The notes beneath the pieces are model-generated. The model ran no database searches. It worked only from the letters and a program-made list of their open reading frames with translations, and was not told where the DNA came from. A program made the position numbers and the translations under genes. 8,071 nucleotides of DNA from Phenylobacterium sp. (GTDB lineage Bacteria > Pseudomonadota > Alphaproteobacteria > Caulobacterales > Caulobacteraceae), in the NCBI GenBank assembly GCA_028698405.1, contig JAQVDF010000057.1:1-8071 (forward strand). Direction: 5' to 3'. Numbering within the stretch: the first letter of the stretch is position 1; every line of letters starts with the position of its first letter. Positions 1 to 6,185 of the stretch are shown in pieces.

Positions 1-994
1 GGATGTCGTCCACCGGCACCAGCCGGCCGGAGAAGGCGTAGCTGTCCAGCCGGTCGACCACCTCGTTCAGCGAGTAGAGGAAGGTCAGCAGGAACTGGGC
101 TGCCGCGGCCACCGACTTGGAGACGTTGCAGATGGCCACGATCGAGGGCTTCTCGATCTTCTCGCGTTTCCAGACCACCTCGAACGGCACCCCGCCGTAA
201 CCCATCGAGCGGCGCAGGGTGCGGCGCACGTCGAGGTGACCCTTCTTGGCGCGGTTGCGGCGGCGGCTGTAGCGGTCGGCCAGGCGCTTGGCCATCTTCC
301 GCACCAGCGCCTGCATCATCATCTGGTCGACCGGGTCGATGCCGCCCTCGGCGTTCAGCGCCTTCCGGGCCAGCAGCTCCTCGCGCATCTTCTGGCCGGA
401 GCCGGCGGCGTAGAGGTCGTGCTGGCGCTCGACGTAGCGGGTCGCCTCGGCCATCAGCCCCTTGCGGCGCTCCTCCAGTCGCTTGGCCAGACCCTCGCCG
501 TGCTCGGTCTGCAGACGCTTGGCGGCGGCGATGATCTTCTCGATCTCGGCCAGCCCCATCTCCTCCAGCAGCCGCCGGGTCATCCGGCTGCGCTGGGTGG
601 ACAGGCGGATCTCGTTGACCCCGGCCCGCTGGGCGGCCTCCTCCATCAGCTGGGCCAGGCCCGCGGCGTCGCCCAGCAGCAGCATCTGGGCCAGCGGCGA
701 GCCCTGCACCTCGTCGGGCAGATGATCGGTCCCGCTCTCGCCGCCGTCGCCCTCCTGGGGCTGCGGCTGGGACATGAAGTTGTCGCGCCGGAAGAAGGTC
801 TCGAAGGTGGAGTCGAACCGCTCCACCTCGTCGGCGCTCTTGGCGAGCGTCGCGCACAGGGCGTCCTTCAGCAGGGTGCGGTCGGTGAAGCCCACGGACG
901 CGACGGCCCGGTGGGCGTCGATCGCCTCCACCGGGGAGACGCGCACGTCCGCGGCCCGCAGCGCCCGGATGAACTCCTCGAGGGAGCGCTGCAT
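1..994 (-). CDS. CoxE-like VWA-domain protein, 3' end outside the window
   Basis: Reading down from an ATG at 994, 331 codons are open to the window edge with no stop. The N-terminal 75 residues have the look of CoxE-family proteins: a leading helix (LEEFIRALRAADVRVSP), then a segment ending in FDSTFETFFRR. A Q/G/E-rich linker follows (about residues 80-100), then a long basic helical region and RRTLRRSMGYGG just before the VWA domain, whose first strand is KPSIVAICNVSKSV (about 284-295), followed by LLTFLYSLNEVVDRLDSYAF. The metal-site (MIDAS) motif, normally DxSxS, reads N290-V-S292-K-S294 here, so the first Asp is replaced by Asn. Six bases separate this gene from the upstream moxR-like gene and no clear ribosome site precedes it, so translation is probably coupled. 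Family knowledge: such proteins act with MoxR AAA+ ATPases in metalloenzyme or complex maturation. The client is not visible. I am sure of the family, not of the role. Confidence 0.9.
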   Translation of the reverse strand, partial: MQRSLEEFIRALRAADVRVSPVEAIDAHRAVASVGFTDRTLLKDALCATLAKSADEVERFDSTFETFFRRDNFMSQPQPQEGDGGESGTDHLPDEVQGSPLAQMLLLGDAAGLAQLMEEAAQRAGVNEIRLSTQRSRMTRRLLEEMGLAEIEKIIAAAKRLQTEHGEGLAKRLEERRKGLMAEATRYVERQHDLYAAGSGQKMREELLARKALNAEGGIDPVDQMMMQALVRKMAKRLADRYSRRRNRAKKGHLDVRRTLRRSMGYGGVPFEVVWKREKIEKPSIVAICNVSKSVAAAAQFLLTFLYSLNEVVDRLDSYAFSGRLVPVDDI

Positions 995-1000
995 GACCGG

Positions 1001-1969
1001 TCAGCCCGCGTTGGCGGGCTTGCGCATCAGCTCGCCGATCTGCGGCTCCACCGCGGCGATGTCCTGCTCGAACTTCAGGATCACGTTCAGCGTGTCGCGG
1101 ACCAGGTCCGGCTCGAGGCTGTCGGCGTTGAGCAGGATCAGGGCCCGGGCCCAATCCACCGTCTCGGAGATCGACGGCGCCTTGCGCAGATCGATGGTGC
1201 GCAGGTTCTGAACGAAGGCGACGAGCTGCTTGGTCAGCGCCTGCTCGATGCCCGGCACGCGGCTGGCGACGATCCGCTCCTCGAGGGACGCGTCGGGCAG
1301 CGGGATGTGCAGGTGCAGGCAGCGGCGCTTCAATGCATCGCCCAGGTCACGCACGTTGTTGGAGGTCAGGAACACCAGCGGCGGGGTCTTGGCCTTGATC
1401 GTGCCCAGCTCCGGCACGGTGACCTGGTAGGCCGACAGCACCTCCAGCAGGAAGGCCTCGAAGGCCTCGTCCGACTTGTCGATCTCGTCGATCAGCAGGA
1501 CGCAGCCGTCGTCCTCTCTCAGCGCCTTCATCAGCGGCCGGGGCTCGAGGAAGGGCTCGGAGAAGAACAGGTCGCCCATGCCGTGCAGCCGGTCCATGGC
1601 CTCGCCCATCGACTTGGCGTCGGCCAGGGACTCGCCCATGCGGTCCTTGAGGATCTGGGTGTAGAGCAGCTGCTTGCCGTACTTCCACTCGTACAGCGCC
1701 TTGGACTCGTCCAGGCCCTCGTAGCACTGCATGCGGATCAGCGGCAGGCCGAGCAGGTTGGCGGTGGACAGCGCCAGTTCCGTCTTGCCGACGCCGGCGG
1801 TGCCTTCCACCAGGATCGGCTTCTGCAGGTTGACGGCCATGTAGAGGGACGTTGCGATGCGCTGCGAGGCGATGTAGCCCACGCTGGCGAGGCCCTCGAT
1901 CAGAGCCTGAACGGACGACAGGGGATCGACGGAGGACGCAACGCGCGCCGCCTGGCTGGAAACGGTCAA
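1001..1969 (-). CDS. MoxR-family AAA+ ATPase
   Basis: This 322-residue protein is a cytoplasmic ATPase of the MoxR clade of AAA+ proteins. Visible motifs are Walker A GTAGVGKT (56-63), the clade-typical block MQCYEGLDESKALYEW (80-95), Walker B VLLIDEID (157-164), sensor-1 LTSNN (201-205) and the arginine-finger stretch DALKRRC (211-217). The helical lid includes SISETVDWARALILL (266-280). The start is unusual: the frame has no ATG near the beginning, and the most upstream start codon after an in-frame stop is a TTG at 1969. The next candidates are a GTG at codon 30 and an ATG at codon 44; the latter would lose conserved sequence (GYIASQRIATSLYM). No strong ribosome site precedes the TTG. The gene lies six bases before the VWA gene, the classical MoxR-VWA pair, which by family knowledge remodels or inserts cofactors into partner enzymes. 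The partner is not in view. Confidence 0.93.
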   Translation of the reverse strand: MTVSSQAARVASSVDPLSSVQALIEGLASVGYIASQRIATSLYMAVNLQKPILVEGTAGVGKTELALSTANLLGLPLIRMQCYEGLDESKALYEWKYGKQLLYTQILKDRMGESLADAKSMGEAMDRLHGMGDLFFSEPFLEPRPLMKALREDDGCVLLIDEIDKSDEAFEAFLLEVLSAYQVTVPELGTIKAKTPPLVFLTSNNVRDLGDALKRRCLHLHIPLPDASLEERIVASRVPGIEQALTKQLVAFVQNLRTIDLRKAPSISETVDWARALILLNADSLEPDLVRDTLNVILKFEQDIAAVEPQIGELMRKPANAG

Positions 1970-1986
1970 AGGGTCAAACTTTCAAA
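1964..1986. repeat. three TCAAA units at an exact 8-bp period over the moxR start
   Basis: On the plus strand TCAAA begins at 1966, 1974 and 1982; on the minus strand this reads TTTGA three times, and the last copy overlaps the proposed TTG start codon of the moxR-like gene. The repeats are A/T-rich in an otherwise very GC-rich window. A protein-binding site or a translation-control element is possible, and so is chance. Seen directly; the role is unknown. Confidence 0.4.
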
Positions 1987-2118
1987 ATCTGAGACGCGCG
2001 GCGCGCCGGATCGGTTAATTCGTCAATTGTGCCAACCGAGCCTAGGGCAAGGCAACCCTCAAGGACGTCGCGGGTCTGCGGGAGGGCGTTTCTCGGCACC
2101 GGCGTCAAAAAAGCACGG
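1987..2118 (-). promoter_or_regulatory. moxR upstream region with possible promoter elements
   Basis: This stretch must hold the promoter of the moxR-VWA unit if the unit is not read from the gene upstream. On the minus strand it contains a TTGACG (2026-2021), which fits the -35 consensus of alphaproteobacterial housekeeping promoters, but I find no convincing -10 at the right distance. Around it lies an inverted repeat, TCGGTT (2011-2016) and AACCGA (2034-2039), enclosing AATT-N4-AATT (2017-2028). This is the most A/T-rich part of the gap. The call is weak and the exact promoter cannot be placed by eye. Confidence 0.25.
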
Positions 2119-2151
2119 GGTGACAGGTAGCGCTACGCGCAACCAGTCACC
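2107..2151 (-). terminator. probable terminator of the lipocalin-like gene
   Basis: In the minus-strand transcript a hairpin forms from GGTGAC-T-GGT-T-GCGC, loop GTA, GCGC-T-ACC-T-GTCACC. This gives 13 base pairs broken by two symmetric T-T mismatches. Six bases later there is a run of six T (plus-strand A run at 2107-2112). It lies 61 bases past the stop codon of the gene at 2212-3285. The mismatches and the six-base offset make it a less than ideal intrinsic terminator. The hairpin is one half of the repeat described at 2119-2197. Confidence 0.5.
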
Positions 2152-2197
2152 GGCCCGCTCCTTCGGTGACTGGTTGGCCGCAGGCGTACCGGTCACC
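2119..2197. repeat. tandem palindromic array: four half-sites, alternating, 23-bp period
   Basis: Four 10-bp half-sites occur in alternating orientation: GGTGACAGGT (2119-2128), ACCAGTCACC (2142-2151), GGTGACTGGT (2165-2174) and ACCGGTCACC (2188-2197). Written in one orientation they are identical except at position 7. Each pair of neighbours is separated by exactly 13 bp, so the period is exactly 23 bp. The first and third spacers differ in sequence, yet both are palindromic about the centre of their unit (GCGC-tac-GCGC centred at 2135; GCC-gca-GGC centred at 2181). The array is therefore two tandem 33-bp hairpins of one design. The two inner half-sites can instead pair with each other in a perfect 13-bp stem (2140-2152 with 2164-2176). 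The array lies 14 bp past the stop codon of the lipocalin-like gene. It could be a double terminator, a REP/BIME-like element, or paired operator sites. Confidence 0.85.
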
Positions 2198-2211
2198 TCC
2201 CAGTGGCGCTC

Positions 2212-3285
2212 TCACAGCCCATAAGGCCGGTACGGCCCGGCGATCAGCTGCTCGAAAACGCCCAGGCCCTGCTGCGGGGCTTCGCCGGGCGTCTCCAGGG
2301 TGACGCGGGAGAGGGCCTGGATGTGCCAGTTCTCGGGCGCGACCATGTTGGTCTGGGCGAGGACGATGTCCTCGCGGGCCACCGCCAGCTCGCCCTTGTA
2401 GCCGCCGTGCCGCCATTCGCCGCCGTAACCGACGCCGCGCATCAGGAAGGTCAGGAAGGGCTCGAAGCCGATGCGCGCCTCGCCCTGCTCGAGCGGGATC
2501 GCCAGCCGGGCCGTGCGGGCGTGGCGGGTTCCGGGGATCAGGACGACATCCTCCATCCGCGCGCCGGGCGTCTCCCAGCCTGCGTCGGGGCCCGCCCCGT
2601 CGGGCAGGATCACCGCCCGAGTGTTCCAGGGCCGGCCGTCCGGATCGGCGTTGACGTGGAAGAAGACCGAGCGGTCGGAGAAGTTCAGCGGCGTCCACTG
2701 CCAGAAGAAGCCGCTCACCGTCTGCGGCACCGGCGGCTGCGGGTCGGGCGCGCCGACCGGCCGTATGCCCCAGGAGCGGTCGCGCGAGCCGAACCAGCCG
2801 TCGATCTCGCGCCGCTCGCCGTCGACCTCCACCCAGCCGGTGCAGCGAACGTTCTGGGTCAGGCGGGTGTAGTCCATGAAGGCCCGCGTGCCGTTGCGGC
2901 GGATGAAGCGCGGCTCCTCGATCGGGAAGGCGCGGCCCTCGAAGGTGATCTCCGCGGCCAGTCCCTCGGCGGCCTCGACCACGACCTTCAGCCGCTGCAG
3001 CGGCTCCAGCACCTCGATGCGGATCGGCCCGACCCGAAGGTCCATGCGGTCCGAGAGCAGCGCCGAGGCGTGCAGGCAGTGCTGCACGCCGCCAGTCACG
3101 ACGGAGAGGTGGGCGTCGGCCACGTTGAGGTGCGGATAGACCCCGAAGGCGACGGCGAAGAAGGTCTCGCCGTCCGGCGCATAGCCGTTGAAGAAGTAGC
3201 GGTCGTAGAAGTTGCGGTCGGTGCCCGCGTAGGCCACCGGTTCCGCGGTCTGGTGGATCGGGTAGTCGTCGCCCTTGGTCAGCAT
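2212..3285 (-). CDS. AttH/CrtC-like lipocalin-fold protein of unknown function
   Basis: A 357-residue protein starting at ATG 3285, with a good ribosome site (GGGGAG, 3297-3292) six bases upstream. I see no signal peptide or membrane segment, so it is probably cytoplasmic. The sequence is rich in alternating beta strands and aromatic residues. It opens with DRNFYDRYFFNGY (23-35), has EEPRFIRRNG (123-132), and carries the conserved-looking block GSRDRSWGIRP (166-176) followed by FFWQWTPLNF (193-202). A charged SWG block followed by an aromatic W/F strand is what I associate with the AttH/hydroxyneurosporene-synthase (CrtC) type of double-lipocalin proteins, common as uncharacterised genes in sphingomonads, Caulobacterales and mycobacteria. 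By analogy it may bind or modify a hydrophobic terpenoid or steroid-like molecule; this is inference. It is divergent from the P450 gene, with 166 bp between the starts, and an unusual palindromic array follows its stop codon. Confidence 0.8.
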   Translation of the reverse strand: MLTKGDDYPIHQTAEPVAYAGTDRNFYDRYFFNGYAPDGETFFAVAFGVYPHLNVADAHLSVVTGGVQHCLHASALLSDRMDLRVGPIRIEVLEPLQRLKVVVEAAEGLAAEITFEGRAFPIEEPRFIRRNGTRAFMDYTRLTQNVRCTGWVEVDGERREIDGWFGSRDRSWGIRPVGAPDPQPPVPQTVSGFFWQWTPLNFSDRSVFFHVNADPDGRPWNTRAVILPDGAGPDAGWETPGARMEDVVLIPGTRHARTARLAIPLEQGEARIGFEPFLTFLMRGVGYGGEWRHGGYKGELAVAREDIVLAQTNMVAPENWHIQALSRVTLETPGEAPQQGLGVFEQLIAGPYRPYGL

Positions 3286-3332
3286 CGTCCTCTCCCCATT
3301 CGCGGACGTATTGCCGCCGCGCCTTTTGAGGC

Positions 3333-3362
3333 AGTATCAATTGAGCCAAGAAAAGAACGCAA
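3333..3362 (-). promoter_or_regulatory. candidate promoter of the lipocalin-like gene
   Basis: On the minus strand, TTGCGT (3362-3357) and GATACT (3338-3333) are separated by 18 bp and lie about 48 bp upstream of the start codon at 3285. Each hexamer matches the housekeeping consensus at four of six positions. This is the best pair I can find in the divergent gap, but GC-rich alphaproteobacterial promoters are hard to place by eye. Confidence 0.22.
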
Positions 3363-3429
3363 GGGAGGCGTCGGCGTCGTTGACGTTGCGGCAGGTCAGG
3401 GCGGACCCGATCCAGTCTTGACCGGTGGC

Positions 3430-3449
3430 GTCACGTGGCGCGGCGTGAC
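3430..3449. promoter_or_regulatory. inverted repeat directly before the P450 start codon
   Basis: GTCACG (3430-3435) and CGTGAC (3444-3449) form a perfect 6-bp inverted repeat with an 8-bp spacer, ending two bases before the P450 ATG at 3452. Dyads of this size are typical of TetR, MarR or GntR operators. Placed here it could block transcription, or as RNA it could fold over the translation start. The P450 has no good Shine-Dalgarno sequence, because this dyad fills the place where one would be. No -10 element can be placed with confidence, although TTGACG (3380-3385) and TTGACC (3418-3423) are possible -35 hexamers. Confidence 0.4.
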
Positions 3450-3451
3450 AG

Positions 3452-4732
3452 ATGAGCACCACAGACCTGAAGATTCCGAATGACGTAGCGGCAACGCTAG
3501 TAAATCCCGCGGCTTATGCGGACCACCGCATCCACGAGACCTACAAGTGGCTGCGAGCGAACCAGCCGCTGGGGATCGCCGAGGTCGAGGGATTCGACCC
3601 GTTCTGGGTGGTCACCCGCCACGCCGACATTTTGGAGATCAGCCGCCAGAACGCGCTGTTCCTGAACGGCGCCCGCTCGCCGACCATCACCACCAAGGCC
3701 ATCGACCAGCGGGTGCGCGAGATGATGGGCGGCAGCCCGCACCTCCTTCGCACTCTGATCCACATGGACGCCCCGGACCATCCCAAGTACCGGGTTCTGA
3801 CCCAGGCCTGGTTCCTGCCGCAGAACCTGCGGCGGATGGAGGAGCGGATCCGCATCATCGCGCGCGGCGCGGTCGAGCGGATGCTGGCCACCGGCGGGCG
3901 GTGCGACTTCGTCAACGAGGTGGCGCTGCACTACCCGCTGCACGTGGTGATGGACATCCTCGGCGTGCCCGAGGAGGACGAGCCCAGGATGCTGAAGCTC
4001 ACCCAGGAGCTGTTCGGCGCGGCCGACCCGGAGCTGCGGCGCAAGTACGAGGAAGACACCGACGAGGCCAACCAGCTGCGCCAGGGCGTGCTGGCGGACT
4101 TCTTCAACTACTTCAACAAGCTTTCGGCCTCTCGGAAAGCGCAGCCCCGCGACGATCTCGCCACGGTGATCGCCAACAGCGAGATCGACGGGCGGCCGAT
4201 CTCCGAGTTCGAGGCGATGAGCTACTACATCATCGTCGCCACCGCCGGGCACGACACGACCTCGTCCTCGACGGCCGGCGCCCTGTGGGCCCTGGCCGAA
4301 CGGCCTGGCGAACTCGCCAAGGTGAAGGCCGATCCTTCGCTGATCCCGGGACTGGTGGACGAATCGATCCGCTGGACCACGCCGGTGAAGACCTTCATGC
4401 GCACGGCGGCGGAGGACACCGAGTTCGCCGGCCGGCAGATGCGCAAGGACGACTGGCTGATGCTCTGCTACGCCTCGGGCAATCGCGACGAGGCGGTGTT
4501 CGAGGATCCGTTCGAGTTCCGCGTCGACCGCAGCCCGAACCGGCACCTGGCGTTCGGCTACGGCGCCCACGTGTGCCTCGGCCAGCACCTGGCCAAGCTC
4601 GAGATGCGCATCCTCTGGGAAGAGCTGCTTCCGAAGATCGATCGGCTGGAACTGGCCGGCGAGCCGAAGATGAGCGAGGCGGCCTTCGTCAACGGCCCCA
4701 AGACCCTTCCGGTACGGTTCGAAGCGGCTTGA
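3452..4732 (+). CDS. cytochrome P450, CYP108 (P450terp)-like
   Basis: A 426-residue soluble bacterial class I P450 of full length, without a membrane anchor. Visible motifs are the I-helix oxygen-activation motif AGHDTT (265-270) followed by SSS, the K-helix ExxR as ESIR (304-307), and the haem loop FGYGAHVCLG (368-377) with Cys375 as the haem ligand. Several stretches match what I remember of P450terp (CYP108A1) of Pseudomonas: YPLHVVM and LGVPEEDEP with MLKLTQ, ATAGHDTTSSS, RWTTPVKTFMRTA, and GQHLAKLEM with EELLPK. By family knowledge such enzymes hydroxylate terpenoids or related hydrophobic carbons using ferredoxin and ferredoxin reductase. Neither partner is encoded here. The ATG at 3452 is chosen because the N-terminus (DLKIPNDVAATLVNPAAYAD) aligns with the family start. 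The stop overlaps the next start in TTGA, so the two genes are coupled. The substrate cannot be read from the sequence; a sterol or terpenoid fits the neighbouring aldolase pair. Confidence 0.95.
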   Translation: MSTTDLKIPNDVAATLVNPAAYADHRIHETYKWLRANQPLGIAEVEGFDPFWVVTRHADILEISRQNALFLNGARSPTITTKAIDQRVREMMGGSPHLLRTLIHMDAPDHPKYRVLTQAWFLPQNLRRMEERIRIIARGAVERMLATGGRCDFVNEVALHYPLHVVMDILGVPEEDEPRMLKLTQELFGAADPELRRKYEEDTDEANQLRQGVLADFFNYFNKLSASRKAQPRDDLATVIANSEIDGRPISEFEAMSYYIIVATAGHDTTSSSTAGALWALAERPGELAKVKADPSLIPGLVDESIRWTTPVKTFMRTAAEDTEFAGRQMRKDDWLMLCYASGNRDEAVFEDPFEFRVDRSPNRHLAFGYGAHVCLGQHLAKLEMRILWEELLPKIDRLELAGEPKMSEAAFVNGPKTLPVRFEAA

Positions 4733-5754
4733 CCCACCCCCTTGAGCCCCGCCTGGCCGCTTATCTGGCCGGGAAGATGCCGCATGCCGAGGACCTGGCC
4801 GTCGACCAGCTCAGCCGCATCTCCGGCGGCGCCTCGCGCGAGACCTACCGCTTTCGCCTGATCTGGCGGGAGAGGGGCGAGCCGCGCGAGCGGCGGCTGA
4901 TCCTGCGTCGCGACCCGCCGGCCAGCCTGATAGAGACCGAGCGGCGCATCGAGTTCGAGGCCTACCGCGCCTTTCGGAACACGCCGGTGCCGGTGCCCGA
5001 GATGCTCTACCTGGAGGAGGAGAGCGACGCTCTCGACCACCCCTTCTTCATCGCCGAGGAGATCAGCGGCTATCAGGCCGGGCCGGGGACGCTGTGGACC
5101 GAGCCCTACCTCGGCTGCCACGCCAGGCTCGGCCGGCGAAAGTGGGAGATTCTGGGCGAGATCTCCAAGGCCGACCCGCAGGCGCTGGGGATGACCGCCG
5201 TCCTGCCGGCGGGGGCGCCGGAGGACTGCTGGCGCCGCGAACTGGACCACTGGGAAGGCGTGCTCGACGCCGACCAGACCGAGCCTCTGCCGATCGTCCG
5301 CGCCGCGATCCGCTGGCTCCGGGCCAATCCGCCGCCGCCGCCCGCCAGGCTGAGCGTGGTGCACGGCGACTACCGGACCGGCAACTTCCTGTACGACACC
5401 GAGGGCGGCGTGCACGGCATCCTCGACTGGGAGATGTGCCACCTGGGCGATCCGCTGGAGGACCTGGGCTGGAGTTTCAATCCGGTGTGGAGCTTCGGGC
5501 GCGAGCTGGTCGGCGGCCTGCTGCCGCGGGACGAGGCCATCGCCGCCTGGGAGGCCGCCAGCGGCCTGAAGGCCGATCCGGGCGCCCTGCGCTGGTGGGA
5601 GCTGATGGGCTGCGTGAAGGGTCAGGCGATCTGGATCTCGTCGGGCAAGGCCTGGATCGACGGCGGCAACCGCGAGCCGATCATGGTCTATCCGCCCTGG
5701 GCGCTGCAGAACGCCCAGGACCGGGCGATCCTCAAGGTGATGGGGCGGCTATGA
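4729..5754 (+). CDS. APH-fold phosphotransferase (ACAD10/11-type kinase)
   Basis: A 341-residue kinase of the aminoglycoside/choline phosphotransferase fold. The glycine-rich ATP loop is ISGGASRETYRF (31-42), the N-lobe strand is RRLILRRDPP (55-64), the catalytic loop is VHGDYRTGNF (211-220) with Asp214 and Asn219, and the metal-binding motif is ILDWE (231-235) with Asp233. The frame is open far upstream of the gene, so the start is a judgement: TTG at 4729 overlaps the P450 stop as TTGA and gives the N-terminus THPLEPRLAAYLAG, which fits the family; the first ATG (4777) would shorten it by 16 residues. This kinase type is usually found with acyl-CoA dehydrogenases and is related to the kinase domain of ACAD10/ACAD11, which handles hydroxyacyl intermediates. 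I infer a role in phosphorylating a hydroxylated acyl compound rather than an antibiotic. The last bases overlap the next gene as ATGA. Confidence 0.9.
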   Translation: MTHPLEPRLAAYLAGKMPHAEDLAVDQLSRISGGASRETYRFRLIWRERGEPRERRLILRRDPPASLIETERRIEFEAYRAFRNTPVPVPEMLYLEEESDALDHPFFIAEEISGYQAGPGTLWTEPYLGCHARLGRRKWEILGEISKADPQALGMTAVLPAGAPEDCWRRELDHWEGVLDADQTEPLPIVRAAIRWLRANPPPPPARLSVVHGDYRTGNFLYDTEGGVHGILDWEMCHLGDPLEDLGWSFNPVWSFGRELVGGLLPRDEAIAAWEAASGLKADPGALRWWELMGCVKGQAIWISSGKAWIDGGNREPIMVYPPWALQNAQDRAILKVMGRL

Positions 5755-6185
5755 CACCCAAGGTTCCCGAGGTGATCGCCGAGATCGCCGGTCTGATCGG
5801 ACGCAGCCTGGTTCCCGGGGGCGACCCGGCGGAGGTCGGCGCCAATCTCGGTCTCTCGGCCGCGCTGCTGGGCCTGGCCGCCCAGCGGATCGACGGCATG
5901 GCCCAGGCTCTGGTGGAGGAGAACCGGGCGGTCCGCGCGCTCCTGGCCCGTGGGGCCGAGCTGTTCGGCGACGACGGCTGGGCCGTGCTTTCCCGCGGAG
6001 CGGACGAGAATTTCCGCATCTCCGCGCTCGAGCGCACCAACGCCGAGCTGCGCGGGGCGCTGCTGGCGCTGCACGAGCGGGTGGAGCAGGCCGTGGAAGA
6101 AAGCGCGCGGGCGTTGGAGGCGGCGATCTGGGACGAGCTGCGCGCCTCCACCGAGCGCCGGCTGGTGATCGGCTCGCCGGTCTAG
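5751..6185 (+). CDS. small helical protein of unknown function, kinase-coupled
   Basis: A 144-residue protein whose ATG at 5751 overlaps the kinase stop codon as ATGA. A GGGG tract five bases upstream, inside the kinase gene, can serve as its ribosome site. The sequence looks all-helical: an N-terminal part (VPEVIAEIAGLIGRSLVPG, then NLGLSAALLGLAAQRI, 32-47), an acidic LFGDDGWAVLSRG (71-83), and a long C-terminal helix (about 88-135) with heptad-like leucine and alanine spacing that could form a coiled coil. It has no cysteine, no signal peptide and no membrane segment. I do not recognise the family with certainty. Small helical proteins next to APH-type kinases are common in lipid-degradation clusters (for example those called DUF6285), and this may be a divergent relative. 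Its tight coupling suggests a subunit or partner of the kinase; that is inference. Confidence 0.8.
   Translation: MTPKVPEVIAEIAGLIGRSLVPGGDPAEVGANLGLSAALLGLAAQRIDGMAQALVEENRAVRALLARGAELFGDDGWAVLSRGADENFRISALERTNAELRGALLALHERVEQAVEESARALEAAIWDELRASTERRLVIGSPV

Noticed and set aside
2000..2039. Resemblance between 2000-2039 and 6272-6298: GGCGCGCCGG followed by AATTG and CCAAC(C)GA.
   Set aside because: The parts are short, the distances differ, and the orientation relative to the neighbouring genes is opposite. Chance is the simpler explanation.
2119..2197. CRISPR array as an explanation for the regular 23-bp spacing.
   Set aside because: The units are 10 bp, alternate in orientation and have 13-bp palindromic spacers. 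CRISPR repeats are longer, in one orientation, with longer unique spacers.
236..2224. A 662-codon open frame on the plus strand.
   Set aside because: It is antisense to the MoxR and VWA genes, whose motifs are intact. Its product is low-complexity and rich in L, G, H, R and Q, as expected from a GC-rich antisense frame.
2147..3349. A 400-codon minus-strand frame overlapping the lipocalin-like gene.
   Set aside because: It is out of frame with the gene that has a good ribosome site and a coherent beta-rich sequence. Its own product is R/G/A/P-rich.
3547..4728. Upstream extension of the kinase frame, which would give a 735-residue fusion protein.
   Set aside because: This part overlaps the P450 gene in another frame and translates to low-complexity R/G/A/P-rich sequence without domains. 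The real kinase begins at about 4729.
4729..5754. Aminoglycoside resistance gene.
   Set aside because: Only the fold is shared. The sequence and operon context are those of the lipid-metabolism kinases linked to acyl-CoA dehydrogenases.
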